64,000 nt of DNA from Paenibacillus beijingensis (GTDB lineage Bacteria; Bacillota; Bacilli; Paenibacillales; Paenibacillaceae): the NCBI RefSeq assembly GCF_000961095.1, contig NZ_CP011058.1, positions 893,501 through 957,500 on the forward strand, in the 5' to 3' direction. Position numbers and translations under genes: made by a program. Position 1 is the stretch's first letter, and every line of letters begins with the position of its first letter. Positions 8,774-19,158 of the stretch are shown here, piece after piece. The notes under the pieces are model-generated. The model saw nothing but the letters and a program-made list of their open reading frames with translations, was not told the origin of the DNA and made no database searches.

Positions 8774-11278
8774 TTATTTCTTTAACAAATCCAGTCCTCT
8801 GTAGATCAGGACCGCTGCTTCGGCGCGTGTTGCGTTTGCATTCGGGTAGAATTTACCGCCGCTTCCCATCACGAGACCATGAGAGGATGCAAACGCGACT
8901 CCGCCTTGCAGGGCGGAACTGATCGATTTCGCGTCTTTGAAGCCTTTCAATGCGCCCGCAATATCGGTTGCGTTCTCGTATCCGCCGGCCAGCTTCAATG
9001 CACGGGTCATCATCGTCACCATTTCAGCACGGGTGATGGTCGCTTTCGGTTCAAAATGCGTGAAATCGCGTCCGTACGTAATGCCATGTTTGACAGCAGC
9101 TGCAACATAAGGCGCGAACCAATCCGTCGAATTCACATCCACAAATTTCTCTGTTGCGCCGGCAACTTCCAAGTTGAATGCGCGAACGAGCATTTTGGTG
9201 AACTCAGCACGGGTGACTATGCCTTTCGGAACGAATTTGTCCGCCGTTCTGCCCGACGCGATGCCTTTGGAAGCAATTACCGTGATCGGATTGCCGGCCC
9301 ATGCTTGAACTGGCGCAAGATCGGTGAAGGTGACTTTATGCTCAACAACTGCATAAGAAGAGAGCGTGTCACGCGACTCAATCACGAATTCGCCTTTGAC
9401 GAAGCCGATTTGATAATCGATGGTCGTTCCGTCAATTTTAATGACCGTGAGCAGTTCCTTGTTCAGTTTAGATGCATTGACCAAAGGAAGATTCAAAATA
9501 ACCGGATCGGTGAACGTCGTTACCTTGTTGCCGCCAACCGTAATTTCAAAATCGTACACATCAGATGCCAGAGCATCGTAGGTCAGGCTCGTTACCGTCT
9601 TGTTATCCAGCTTGGTCAGCTGCAGCTTGACCGGACCGCTGAATCGGCTCAGCGGCAGCAAGAGCGACGTTCCGCTTGATTTCGCGCCAACAAAAGTGAG
9701 TCCGTTTGCCTTCGCCGTTTGAACAATCGCGGCCGGCAGCTCGACAGCCGATTTAGCGGTCGTGGCCGTTCCCACATCGAATACGATCGGCACCTTCAAA
9801 TATGTACCGGTCATGAATTTGGAAGCCTTGATCTCTTCGGTAAGAACGCCCTTAATAATTTTGGACGCATTCCCGATTTTCCCTAACCGGCTTGTCAGAT
9901 AGACCGTGTCCAGAACCGGCGCATATACGCTGTCCGTCACTTTGGCAAGCTTGGAAACATCATACGGAGCAATTGTGTCATAAGCCTTTTGTCCGGCTTT
10001 CACCGCATCGCGAATGAGCAGTTCTTTTTGGTCCCCCGTCGCTGTCGCAAGCTTCGGCTTGATGACGGCAATCGTTGCTCTGAATTCAGCCAGTGCAGCC
10101 GCTACCACTTTGTCAAACGGATCTTCTTCCTGGGTACCAAGACCGCTTTCACTGCTGCTGCCTCCTCCGTTATTTCCGCCGCCGTTATTTCCACCGCCAG
10201 TATTATCTGATTTAAATGTCAGCGTTACAGGACCCTGGAATACGGTTTTAACGGCATCTGTACGAGGATCCGTGAACGTTGCCTTAATTTCAGCCGTCCC
10301 GGTCGTATCCGTTGACGGAATCGTTACAATTCCATCATCCTTAACGGTTACGTTGCTGCCGCCTGAAACTTTGCTCCATTTCAAAATAACGGGAGGAACT
10401 TCCTTGCCGAAAAACTCCAGCTTTAATGTTTTCGTGCGACCGCTATCCGATTCTACAGCCTTCAACACCGATTCCGCCCGGAACAGCGCAATTGCGAGCG
10501 CGCTTCCCGCCGGCACGTCATATTTCAGTTTGATCTGGGTGTTAATAATCGAATCGTTAATATCTTTCGGTGTTACCCCTAACGTCGTGAGTACTTTGCT
10601 CAGTTCATATTGATTATCATCCAGTACCTTTTTAATACTTTCGAATATGACATCGTTAAGCTTTGAACGGTCCAGCAGCAGTCCCACAAGCTCTTCAATG
10701 GACTTCTGACTTAAAGTATCGATAATCGTGCCCTGCACACCCTTAAGCGATCCGCCGTCGCCAATCAGGAAGAAAATCACATCATCGACACTCAACGATT
10801 CGCTTCGCGCCGACTCTCTCAACACCTTGACTACGTACTTGTAGTCATCATGTGTCCTCACTTCTTCGAGATTAGCTCCCGTCGTATCGTAAGGGAGTGC
10901 CATGATCGTCCGGAACAATGATGCGGCATTTTCTCTGAACTTCAATCTGTCGGCCGTTTCCGGGACGTCATCCGTTATTTTGTCCCATACCGGGCGGAAC
11001 AGTTCCAAAATCTCGGTTCCGCGCAAAGCAGCAATTTCACTTTTCAGATTTCGAACATCCTGCACGTCTACAGGATCTCCTGCCAGTAAAGCGGCACGAA
11101 TTTTGTTCAATCGTTCCAGCGTCTGCGATTTCAGCGCCGGAATATCAGCCGCATTGGCCACTCCAGCATCCAATGAAGGGATTCCCAGCACGCTCAGCGG
11201 CACCCCGCCGAATGAAGATGCCGCCACGGTCAACGAAAGAGCCGATACTGCAACTTTTTTCTTTAACTTTCCTTTCAC
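8774..11278 (-). CDS. S-layer homology (SLH) domain surface protein
   Basis: 834 residues from the preferred GTG at 11278, which an AGGTGG box eight bases upstream supports; the frame is open to 11290. A signal peptide ends near GVANA/AD. The N-terminal 350 residues are helical and then Ig-like. A Gly/Asn/Ser linker follows (GGGNNGGGNNGGG, about 365-385), then a beta-rich region. Three SLH domains end the protein (about 645-700, 705-765, 770-834), with the motifs TRAEFTKMLVRAF, TRAEMVTMMTRAL and TRAEAAVLIYRGL. SLH triplets bind pyruvylated secondary cell-wall polymer, so this protein is wall-anchored. It starts only 44 bp after the UDP-glucose dehydrogenase gene with no terminator between, so it is probably the last gene of the EPS operon and may link the polymer to the wall. 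Confidence 0.92.
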   Translation of the reverse strand: MKGKLKKKVAVSALSLTVAASSFGGVPLSVLGIPSLDAGVANAADIPALKSQTLERLNKIRAALLAGDPVDVQDVRNLKSEIAALRGTEILELFRPVWDKITDDVPETADRLKFRENAASLFRTIMALPYDTTGANLEEVRTHDDYKYVVKVLRESARSESLSVDDVIFFLIGDGGSLKGVQGTIIDTLSQKSIEELVGLLLDRSKLNDVIFESIKKVLDDNQYELSKVLTTLGVTPKDINDSIINTQIKLKYDVPAGSALAIALFRAESVLKAVESDSGRTKTLKLEFFGKEVPPVILKWSKVSGGSNVTVKDDGIVTIPSTDTTGTAEIKATFTDPRTDAVKTVFQGPVTLTFKSDNTGGGNNGGGNNGGGSSSESGLGTQEEDPFDKVVAAALAEFRATIAVIKPKLATATGDQKELLIRDAVKAGQKAYDTIAPYDVSKLAKVTDSVYAPVLDTVYLTSRLGKIGNASKIIKGVLTEEIKASKFMTGTYLKVPIVFDVGTATTAKSAVELPAAIVQTAKANGLTFVGAKSSGTSLLLPLSRFSGPVKLQLTKLDNKTVTSLTYDALASDVYDFEITVGGNKVTTFTDPVILNLPLVNASKLNKELLTVIKIDGTTIDYQIGFVKGEFVIESRDTLSSYAVVEHKVTFTDLAPVQAWAGNPITVIASKGIASGRTADKFVPKGIVTRAEFTKMLVRAFNLEVAGATEKFVDVNSTDWFAPYVAAAVKHGITYGRDFTHFEPKATITRAEMVTMMTRALKLAGGYENATDIAGALKGFKDAKSISSALQGGVAFASSHGLVMGSGGKFYPNANATRAEAAVLIYRGLDLLKK

Positions 11279-11322
11279 CAACAACACCACCTAATCTTAG
11301 AATAGAATGAATAGAATTACGA

Positions 11323-12660
11323 CTAAAATTGCAGAACCGGCATTTGTTCTCTGACCCCTTGATTCATGCCCGGCCTTCCGACCGAATAATAAATCATTGG
11401 AGTACCTGCCAACTGTTCCTCACTGAACACATTTCGTCCATCAATTAATATTGGACGCTTTAACAGCTTTTGAAGCGCTTCAATCGAAAATTGTGTAAAT
11501 TCCTTCCACTCTGTCAACAAACATAGCGCATCGGCTTGTTCTGCCGCTTCCACTGCGCTGCCGCAATACTTTACTTCCGGATGAACGAGCAGCTTCTTAA
11601 AGTTATCAGTGGCTATCGGGTCGTAGGCTTTGACATGCGCACCCTTGTCAATAAGCGTTTGAATAATCTCGAATGCGGGCGCATCACGTACATCGTCCGT
11701 CTCCGGCTTAAAAGCCAGCCCCCAGACAGCAATCGTCTTACCGCTCAAATCGCCGAGTATCGTTTCCAGCTTGTTGATCACATTAAAGCGTTGATCTCGA
11801 TTGACCTCGACGACCGATTTGAGCAGTTTAAATTCGTAATCCACATGACCGGCGATTTGGATAAGCGCTTGTGTATCTTTAGGGAAACACGAACCACCAT
11901 ACCCAATACCTGCCTTGAGAAAGGAAGAGCCGATGCGCTTGTCGAATCCCATACCTTCGGATACTTTAGTCACATCGGCTCCTACTTTCTCACATATGTT
12001 AGCAATTTCATTGATGAACGAGATTTTCGTCGCCAGGAAGGCATTCGATGCATATTTGATCATTTCCGCGCTGCGAATATCCGTCAACAGGATTTGATCC
12101 GTCAGCGGACGGTGCAGCGCCGAAATACGCTCTGCCGCAGCCTGACTATCCGTTCCGATGACAATCCGGTCCGGGTTAAGCGTATCCTTGATTGCCGACC
12201 CTTCCCTTAAAAATTCAGGTACGGATACGGTATCGAAGTGATGAACCGAGTATTCGGAAATAATGGCCGCAATCTTCTCGTTTGTTCCAACCGGTACCGT
12301 GCTCTTCGTCATGACGATCTTGTAGCCGTTCATCGCCTGCGCAATCTCTTTCGCAGCATCCTTGATATAGGAAAGGTTGGCTTCTCCGTTCGGAAGCGGC
12401 GGAGTTCCTACAGCGAGAATGACGATATCCGACCGGCGAACCGCATCGGCAAGATCCGTCGTGAACGACAATCGGCCCGCATTTCGGTTGCTCTCTATCA
12501 GCTCCTTCAGCCCCGGTTCATAGATCGGAACTTCGCCTCTCTCAAGCATCTCGATTTTCTCTTGAATCTTATCGACGCAGATGACTTCATTGCCCAACTC
12601 CGAGAAACAAACGCCCGATACCAACCCGACATATCCGGTGCCGACGACTGCCAGTTTCAT
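11323..12660 (-). CDS. UDP-glucose 6-dehydrogenase
   Basis: Converts UDP-glucose to UDP-glucuronate with two NAD+. 445 residues, usual family length. The Rossmann motif VVGTGYVGLVSG is at the N terminus, the catalytic cysteine lies in GYGGSCFPKDT (about residue 260), and WGLAFKPETDDVRDAP marks the C-terminal domain. The ATG at 12660 is chosen because GGGGAG lies eight bases upstream; a GTG nine bases earlier is too close to it. It takes its substrate from the GalU product encoded in the same operon and supplies glucuronic acid for an acidic polymer. The best Bacillus counterparts are TuaD/YtcA/Ugd-type enzymes. Confidence 0.95.
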   Translation of the reverse strand: MKLAVVGTGYVGLVSGVCFSELGNEVICVDKIQEKIEMLERGEVPIYEPGLKELIESNRNAGRLSFTTDLADAVRRSDIVILAVGTPPLPNGEANLSYIKDAAKEIAQAMNGYKIVMTKSTVPVGTNEKIAAIISEYSVHHFDTVSVPEFLREGSAIKDTLNPDRIVIGTDSQAAAERISALHRPLTDQILLTDIRSAEMIKYASNAFLATKISFINEIANICEKVGADVTKVSEGMGFDKRIGSSFLKAGIGYGGSCFPKDTQALIQIAGHVDYEFKLLKSVVEVNRDQRFNVINKLETILGDLSGKTIAVWGLAFKPETDDVRDAPAFEIIQTLIDKGAHVKAYDPIATDNFKKLLVHPEVKYCGSAVEAAEQADALCLLTEWKEFTQFSIEALQKLLKRPILIDGRNVFSEEQLAGTPMIYYSVGRPGMNQGVREQMPVLQF

Positions 12661-12682
12661 GCTGCTCACTCCCCTGTATGAC

Positions 12683-14059
12683 TTAATTTTTCACGCCGAT
12701 GAACGTCTGGATTTCCTTCCAATCGAGCGCCAGCCGGACGATATCCTCTTCGATCAGCTCCGTCCCGGTCTGGACTTCGATGATCTCGATTTCCGTCTGC
12801 GCATGCAGGCTGTGCAGGCTTCCCTTCGGAATCCGAAACACATTGCCCGCAGCAAGCGGGAGCAGCTTGCCATCCAGTAGCAGCTCCCCTTCGCCGGAGA
12901 TGACTGTCCACACCTCGTCGCGGCGCATGTGGTACTGATAGCTCAAGTTTTTGCCCGCCTCGACGCAAATCCGCTTCGTCAGCACTTCGTTACCGTCTGG
13001 ATATTTGACGAAATCAAGCACCCGGTAACGCCCCCATCGCCGTTCCTCATACATCGGACGCTGCTCGGAATGCTTCATCACCTCTTTAATTAACGGGCTT
13101 GACGCTTTGTCCGCGACGAGAATGCCGTCCGGACTGGCGGCGACGATGACGTTGGATACATTAAGCAGCGTTAGCGGAATATCCAGCTCATTGATGACGT
13201 GCGTATTAACCGAGTCGTCAGTGATAATGCCCTTGCCGATCAGCGGCGTTTCAATTTCTTCCGTCAGCGTATTCCAGGTGCCAAGGTCTTTCCAACTGCC
13301 CTCATAAGGAAGCGCGACAATATGGTTCGCTTTCTCAACAACTTCATAATCGAAACTATTTTTTGGAAGCTTGGCGTACTGCCGGGCCATCTCTTCATAC
13401 TGAATCGGAAACCCTTCTGCGATCAACATATTGATAATCAAGTCCAGTCTGAAAGCAAAAACCCCGCAGTTCCAAAGCGCATGATGACGAATCATCTCTG
13501 CCGCTTCTTCTTCGCGGGGTTTTTCGCGGAAGCTCTCCACATGAAGATAAGCGGAAGAATCATCTGCAGATGCGTCAGGCACTATATATCCATACTTTTC
13601 GGAAGGATACGTCGGTTTGACGCCCATCAAGGCCAGATCGGCGCCGGAATTTTCCAATACATTGTCTAGCTCTTTCACCTTGTGAAAGAACGAATCGTCC
13701 ACGTAAGGATCGACCGGCATCACGACAACGGTTTCGTCCAGGCTTGCTCCGGCAATCGAATACAGATAGACGGATGCAAGCGCAATAGCCGGGAACGTAT
13801 CTCTTCGTTCCGGCTCGACGATTACTTCCAGTTCGCTTCCGAGTTGACTGTAAATCATTTCAACCTGTGCTTTGCTTGTTGCAATATAAGCATGATCTCC
13901 CATACCAGCTTTGGCAATTTGCCCCCATACCCGCTGTACCATCGATTCCAATGAACCCTCATCACTTTTCAACACCTTTAAGAATTGCTTAGACCGTGAT
14001 TCATTCGACAATGGCCATAGACGTTTGCCCGAGCCTCCAGATAGTAATATCAGCCTCAT
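12683..14059 (-). CDS. manC: Mannose-1-phosphate guanylyltransferase (type II, with cupin domain)
   Basis: Makes GDP-mannose. 458 residues: an N-terminal nucleotidyltransferase with GGSGKRLWPLS and the EKYGYI signature (about 150), and a C-terminal cupin (about 345-440, YQYHMRRDEVWTVISGEGEL) as in bifunctional phosphomannose isomerase/GMP enzymes. Whether the isomerase activity is present is not shown by sequence. The start codon overlaps the flippase stop by one base (TAATG), with GGAG ten bases upstream, so translation is coupled. It provides donor for the mannosyltransferase-like GT4 enzymes in the operon. Confidence 0.92.
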   Translation of the reverse strand: MRLILLSGGSGKRLWPLSNESRSKQFLKVLKSDEGSLESMVQRVWGQIAKAGMGDHAYIATSKAQVEMIYSQLGSELEVIVEPERRDTFPAIALASVYLYSIAGASLDETVVVMPVDPYVDDSFFHKVKELDNVLENSGADLALMGVKPTYPSEKYGYIVPDASADDSSAYLHVESFREKPREEEAAEMIRHHALWNCGVFAFRLDLIINMLIAEGFPIQYEEMARQYAKLPKNSFDYEVVEKANHIVALPYEGSWKDLGTWNTLTEEIETPLIGKGIITDDSVNTHVINELDIPLTLLNVSNVIVAASPDGILVADKASSPLIKEVMKHSEQRPMYEERRWGRYRVLDFVKYPDGNEVLTKRICVEAGKNLSYQYHMRRDEVWTVISGEGELLLDGKLLPLAAGNVFRIPKGSLHSLHAQTEIEIIEVQTGTELIEEDIVRLALDWKEIQTFIGVKN

Positions 14060-15405
14060 TAATTCACGCTCCTTGTTTTGCGATTTAAAATAAACTGTTT
14101 CATAACATTTAAATCACTTTTATCAAATATTATTTTTTGAAACGGAACTTTAAACAAAACAATAATGCTTGATATACTAAAAATCATTCTAACAAATGAA
14201 CCGATAAGTAAAGCAATTGCCACCCCAATTAACCCTAAATGAGGAACAAGCATGTAAAAAGATCCAATCGTAATACTTAAAGCTAACAGTTGTCTAATCA
14301 GTACTAAACCTGGACGTCCTATTGCATTAAATGAGGCAGATAATATCCAGGATGAACCACCAATTATACATTCAATACATAAAATGTATAATGTTGTACT
14401 CGCTTCAAGAAATGCTTCACCAAAAAAAAGACCTATCAGAAACCGTCCGATGATCATTCCCGGTATTGCTATAATAAGCATAAAAAAGAGTGATATGCGA
14501 AAAGCTGTTCCAACTTTTTGAATAATTTCTTCCTTCTTCATTCCCGTTACCTTTGGAAACACGACACTAGTAATCGCGCTCTGTACAACATTAAAAAGTC
14601 TGGAACACGTATACATTACAGTATACAGGCCCATCTCTTTGGCTGAGAGAAAAGATATTATGATTAGCTTGTCGAACTGATTATACATGGTTCCTATAAA
14701 CTCGGTACCATAAACCCGAATACCATATCCAAATAATGACGTATAAGCAAACCTTTTAATCTTAACAAGCCATTTGATATTCAGATATTCTCTTAGTCTG
14801 TATAATGAACCGAAAATGACCAAAACAGTTGTCGTTAAATATACTACGGCAGCAGAGGGGATACTTAAATTCCCGAATCCCCAGAGCACTATGAGTCCAA
14901 TCAAATTGAAGAGTGGGACATTGAGCCTCAAACTATTGTAAACATTGAATTTATTCAAACTTTGCGCTAATGATTGAAGCACGTTGACTACAAGCAACAA
15001 GGGCATATTAAGCACAGTGAACCACTGTGCCGTTTTGATTACATCCCCTGGATAGTTCCCCAACCAGACTGGAAGATATAACCATGTTAATACACCAACT
15101 ATTATACTAATCGGTAATTGATACATGAAACACAATCTTAAATAATCAGTGACATTCTCTCCATGTTTTTTTGTATTGTAGATTAACGATGTTGGCAATC
15201 CAAAGCCTGTCAATCCAGCCAGAAAAGAAGGCCAAAACAAAACGGTTGAAAGCTCACCCTTGCCTTCAACCCCGAACATTCTTGCTGTAATTAAAGCAGT
15301 AATCGTAGCGGTTGCCATAACTAAAAAATTAGTAGCACTGGTCTTAAATATTGTCTGGACAAATCCGCTTCCGGTAAATACTCTTCTTATAGCCGTCAAA
15401 CTCAT
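14059..15405 (-). CDS. Wzx-type polysaccharide flippase
   Basis: 448 residues with about twelve to fourteen membrane helices, of the polysaccharide-transporter (MOP/MATE) superfamily; the N-terminal FLVMATATITALITARMFGVEGKGEL pattern is typical. It moves the undecaprenyl-diphosphate-linked repeat unit to the outer face. Presence of a flippase, a Wzz/kinase pair and a Wzy-type polymerase (32297) points to a Wzx/Wzy pathway. The AT content is markedly higher than in manC next door, as is usual for transferred polysaccharide genes. Confidence 0.9.
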   Translation of the reverse strand: MSLTAIRRVFTGSGFVQTIFKTSATNFLVMATATITALITARMFGVEGKGELSTVLFWPSFLAGLTGFGLPTSLIYNTKKHGENVTDYLRLCFMYQLPISIIVGVLTWLYLPVWLGNYPGDVIKTAQWFTVLNMPLLLVVNVLQSLAQSLNKFNVYNSLRLNVPLFNLIGLIVLWGFGNLSIPSAAVVYLTTTVLVIFGSLYRLREYLNIKWLVKIKRFAYTSLFGYGIRVYGTEFIGTMYNQFDKLIIISFLSAKEMGLYTVMYTCSRLFNVVQSAITSVVFPKVTGMKKEEIIQKVGTAFRISLFFMLIIAIPGMIIGRFLIGLFFGEAFLEASTTLYILCIECIIGGSSWILSASFNAIGRPGLVLIRQLLALSITIGSFYMLVPHLGLIGVAIALLIGSFVRMIFSISSIIVLFKVPFQKIIFDKSDLNVMKQFILNRKTRSVN

Positions 15406-15438
15406 ATGTCACCTCATCAAATCCTCAATAAATCACTG

Positions 15439-16698
15439 CTATGATGAAGAAAGTGTCTTTGTATGATGCAGTGACGGTTTAGATGGTGTTTTTTTATTCA
15501 ACTTTCCGATGAATTGAGCCGGCAGTGTTGCCGATGAAACTACCTCCGGAATTCGGGCATTCAAATATTGTCTCACTGTTTCTCGATTCAACCAGCAACG
15601 ATCTACCATCTCGGTCAGTTTCTCTGAAGTAATTTCATTAATATCGATGATATAATCATTCAATTCCAAGAGCTCCATGATCCCTTTTGTTTTATGCTCA
15701 TAATTAATGGCAACAGTTGGGACAGAGTTAGCTAATGAGAAGATATTAGAGTGCATTCTTGTTCCGATAAACATATCCATATGTGAATATAAATATTTCA
15801 GATGACGTGGATTAAAGTCCTGATCAATAAGTTCTGCACCACTAGCTTTACATTCATTTAGAATTTCTCGACTTATAATCCGATCATCATTGAATGCGTT
15901 TGGCCCCAATACTTGTGGCATTACAAGTACTTTGGCTTGATATGTTTTCTCCAAATGCTCGACAGTATACCTGAGACTCTCTACATATCTAGCACGGTGA
16001 CCTTGGGGATCACTTACCTCCGGGAAATGCCAATCACGTGCGGTTAAACCTACTAAGGACCCAGAGTGCTTTCTTCTGATTGATGCAATTAGCTCATCAA
16101 CTTCATCCGATTGCTGCATATGCATGCTAAAAGCTGAATCTGGAACGACTTCAACACTCTCCGTAATCCCCATTGATTTCAGCCATTTCACAGATATGTA
16201 TTCCCTGACGAAAATCTTGTCTACTTTTTTTAGCACCATGGAAGCAATGAATTTGATCGTTTTGTTGTAAAATGGCCCAATTGATTGAGAATAAATTACA
16301 ACTGGCTTCTTATAATCTAAAGCAACCTTTATCTGTAGGAGATGTTGTAAAGTCATAACGCTCAACCCGTGAGTTAATAGAAATCCACCTCCGCAACTGA
16401 CTACTACATCCGCCCACTCATAGTCACCACTCTTATCGTCATACTTTGTACCAAGCTGGCGAAATAGCTTAGAAATTATTTTAATTTTTCCAATTTTGCC
16501 ACTCTTCTTATCTTTAATATTTTCAATACACTCTGCTACGCTGACATCGTAAACAGGCGCGTCGACTTCGGGAAATCGTGTTTTGATTTTTATGTTGCAT
16601 GAATCGATCGATGAGCGCAAACTATCAATCATGGAGAGCATAATACCGGCATCTCCTTTGTTCATCGAAGAGTGTGCATTAATAATGAGAACGTTCAT
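15439..16698 (-). CDS. Polysaccharide pyruvyl transferase family protein
   Basis: 419 residues. The start at 16698 (MNVLIINAHSSMNKGDAG) is preferred over the upstream ATG at 16722 because AAAGGAAG lies just before it. The family adds a ketal-linked pyruvate from phosphoenolpyruvate to a sugar residue (WcaK/AmsJ/CsaB relatives). Features seen are the N-terminal N-KGDAGI motif, VVSCGGGFLL (about 110), IGPFYNKTIK, and a C-terminal GTRMHSNIF followed by VAINYEHKTKGI. It would add negative charge to the repeat unit. Since the operon also encodes an SLH protein, a CsaB-like role on wall polymer was considered, but the neighbourhood favours the EPS repeat. Confidence 0.88.
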   Translation of the reverse strand: MNVLIINAHSSMNKGDAGIMLSMIDSLRSSIDSCNIKIKTRFPEVDAPVYDVSVAECIENIKDKKSGKIGKIKIISKLFRQLGTKYDDKSGDYEWADVVVSCGGGFLLTHGLSVMTLQHLLQIKVALDYKKPVVIYSQSIGPFYNKTIKFIASMVLKKVDKIFVREYISVKWLKSMGITESVEVVPDSAFSMHMQQSDEVDELIASIRRKHSGSLVGLTARDWHFPEVSDPQGHRARYVESLRYTVEHLEKTYQAKVLVMPQVLGPNAFNDDRIISREILNECKASGAELIDQDFNPRHLKYLYSHMDMFIGTRMHSNIFSLANSVPTVAINYEHKTKGIMELLELNDYIIDINEITSEKLTEMVDRCWLNRETVRQYLNARIPEVVSSATLPAQFIGKLNKKTPSKPSLHHTKTLSSS

Positions 16699-16728
16699 CT
16701 TATTCTTCCTTTCTAATTTCATGCAGGA

Positions 16729-17940
16729 TCAAGAAACGATTCTTTGAAAAAGTCCTATCAAATTATCATTTAAGGTACGAATATTGTAGTTTTCCTCAAC
16801 ATATTGTCTTCCCTTAATCCCCATAGTTGACCACTCTTGATGATGATTCGTTAAAAGATTGATTTTTTCAACTAATGACTCTACTTCTTTCTCGGGTACA
16901 AGATAACCCGAAACTGTATCCTGAATTAACTCAGGAATACCACTATGTAAAGTTGAGATCACAGGAATTCCCATAGACAATGATTCCATCAATACAACAG
17001 GTATCCCTTCTTGATCTCCATTTGAAGCCGTGATGCTTGGTGCTAAAAAGATGTGGGCTCCTTCAAGAATAGCGATTACTTCCTGCTGCTCTCGCCACCC
17101 AAGAAGTTTGATATGCTGTTCCATCCCTGTTTGACTAATTACTTCCTCCAGCCTTGACCTTAGAGGACCATTCCCAACAATTAGATATTCGAGTTTTAAA
17201 TTTGGGTGCTTCTGAAGAACCTTAGCAACTGCACGAATACCGTATTCTACACCTTTTTTTTCAACTAATCTGGCAATTGTTACGAGGCGTACGGTTTCTC
17301 CATTAGAAAGAGATCTCAATTTCAGTGCGAATTTATCAGTATCGATCCCCATTCTATGAACGCTAATTTTCTGTTCACTGCACCCAAGTTTAACCAGCTC
17401 GCTTTTCCAATTATTGCTAATTGGCAAAAATAAGTCTCCTTTTTCAAATAGGAGTTGGAATACATCTCTACCTTTTTCCTTGACCAGAGCCGAAATATCA
17501 TAACCATGAAAAGTCGTCACAAGTTTACCTGGCATAAAGCCAGCATCTTTAATAATGGCTCCAATATTCCCAATGTTACCAAAGTGGCAATAAACAATAT
17601 CGTAATTTCCTCTTCTATTAAACTGATCAGCAGTGTAAAGAGTACGAAGTGAAAGTATCCCTTTACCATACTTGAATATATTAACGGTTTTAATCAACTT
17701 CCAATTGCGTAGTAACAAAGCGATGCCTTTCATTGCTCTACCAAGCTTGTTTTCCGGCAAATAATAGCATCTAGAGAGAAGATTAAAATTGGCTACATCG
17801 GGATGAACCTTAGCTTCCTTTCGGTTATGATCCGCATAGATATCAACTTCATGTCCTTGTTCAAGGAAACCTACAATTTGATTCAATATAAATGTTTCCG
17901 ATAAAGCTGGAAAATTTCCGACCAAGAATGCTATCTTCAT
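16729..17940 (-). CDS. Glycosyltransferase family 4 (colanic-acid type)
   Basis: 403 residues with two Rossmann domains: N-terminal FLVGNFPALSETFI, and C-terminal TIARLVEKKGVEYGIRAV with an E-x7-E-like stretch (QEGIPVVLMESLSMGIPVIS). The N-terminal pattern resembles WcaL/AmsK-type enzymes that add galactose or glucose late in repeat-unit assembly. Sugar and linkage are not predictable. Strong SD GGGGAGA. It follows the other GT4 genes and precedes the pyruvyltransferase. Confidence 0.88.
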   Translation of the reverse strand: MKIAFLVGNFPALSETFILNQIVGFLEQGHEVDIYADHNRKEAKVHPDVANFNLLSRCYYLPENKLGRAMKGIALLLRNWKLIKTVNIFKYGKGILSLRTLYTADQFNRRGNYDIVYCHFGNIGNIGAIIKDAGFMPGKLVTTFHGYDISALVKEKGRDVFQLLFEKGDLFLPISNNWKSELVKLGCSEQKISVHRMGIDTDKFALKLRSLSNGETVRLVTIARLVEKKGVEYGIRAVAKVLQKHPNLKLEYLIVGNGPLRSRLEEVISQTGMEQHIKLLGWREQQEVIAILEGAHIFLAPSITASNGDQEGIPVVLMESLSMGIPVISTLHSGIPELIQDTVSGYLVPEKEVESLVEKINLLTNHHQEWSTMGIKGRQYVEENYNIRTLNDNLIGLFQRIVS

Positions 17941-17994
17941 GTGATCTCCCCAATTTCCAAAAATCCTGTTTGGCTGTCATTTATAGTTAACTTT

Positions 17995-19158
17995 TTAGAC
18001 CAACATTTTTTCATAGCTGCTCTTAAACTCAATTTCTCCGTCATCTTGATTGGCGTTATTTTCGATAAATTTGGTAATCTGCGAACGAAATCGCTCTACC
18101 GAGAAATTCAAAGAATTCTTTCTGCAATTTTCGGGAAGAATCCTGCTTCCAGCCTGTTCAAACTCTGTTACTGCTTTCTGAATAGAATCGGGCGTTTGAT
18201 CATAAAAGAAAACCCCAGTAGGATTGCTTTTTTCCAATCCGACAACCGTTTCCAAAGCTCCCCCTTTTCCGAAGGCTATAACCGGTGTCCCGCAAGCCTG
18301 AGCTTCTACTGGAACGATGCCGAAATCCTCTTCCGCAGCGAACACGAATGCCTTTGCTTTTTTCATATGCTCATGAAGCACATCAAATGGTTGATAACCA
18401 AGCAGGGAAATATTACTATTAGCAATATCTTTGATCTTTTTAAAATCTGGCCCAGTACCGATAATAACCAGCTTTTTATCTGGCATGCGATTGAAAGCTT
18501 CAACGATCACATCGATTTTTTTATAGGGCACAAACCTCGAAGCTGTAAGATAGTAATCTTCTTTATCAGCACTGTATGTGAAGGAAGTTGTATCAACTGG
18601 TGGATAGATTACTGATGCTTTCCTTCGATATACTTTCCAGACTCGTCTTGCAATAAACTGTGAGTTCGCAATAAAATGATCGACTCCATTTTGCGTTCTT
18701 AAATCCCATTGCCTCATACGGTGAAGCATTTCGGTAACGATTAGACTTTTGAATCCTTTATTTAAATTTGATTCTTTTAAATATTGATGCTGCAAATCCC
18801 AAGCATAACGAATTGGAGAATGGATATAACATATATGTGTCTGATCCGGCCCAGTGATAATACCTTTCGCCACAGCATGCGAACTGGAAATTACCAGATC
18901 GTATGAAGACATATCCAATCGCTCAATAGCCAGAGGCATTAATGGAAGAAAATGTCGATAGTATTTTTTTGCCAACGGTATTTTCTGAATAAAGGTCGTA
19001 TGAACGGGTTTATCCTGAATAAATGCTCGCTGTTCCGGTGGCAAAAAATCAACTATACTGTAAAGATCTGCTTCAGGAAAAAGCAATAGAAGCTGTTCTA
19101 GTACTTTTTCAGCACCAGTATAAGTAACTAACCAATCATGTATAATTGCCACCTTCAT
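17995..19158 (-). CDS. Glycosyltransferase family 4, WbaZ-like mannosyltransferase
   Basis: 387 residues. The opening AIIHDWLVTYTGAEKVLE, then HSPIRYAWDLQ (about 123-133) and EDFGIVPVEAQACGTPVIAF are typical of the WbaZ/RfbZ subfamily of GDP-mannose-dependent GT4 enzymes. The reaction would be addition of mannose to the lipid-linked repeat, in keeping with manC in the operon. The start codon overlaps the upstream gene's stop (ATGA), and AGGAGG is well spaced. The mannose assignment is from family resemblance. Confidence 0.88.
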   Translation of the reverse strand: MKVAIIHDWLVTYTGAEKVLEQLLLLFPEADLYSIVDFLPPEQRAFIQDKPVHTTFIQKIPLAKKYYRHFLPLMPLAIERLDMSSYDLVISSSHAVAKGIITGPDQTHICYIHSPIRYAWDLQHQYLKESNLNKGFKSLIVTEMLHRMRQWDLRTQNGVDHFIANSQFIARRVWKVYRRKASVIYPPVDTTSFTYSADKEDYYLTASRFVPYKKIDVIVEAFNRMPDKKLVIIGTGPDFKKIKDIANSNISLLGYQPFDVLHEHMKKAKAFVFAAEEDFGIVPVEAQACGTPVIAFGKGGALETVVGLEKSNPTGVFFYDQTPDSIQKAVTEFEQAGSRILPENCRKNSLNFSVERFRSQITKFIENNANQDDGEIEFKSSYEKMLV

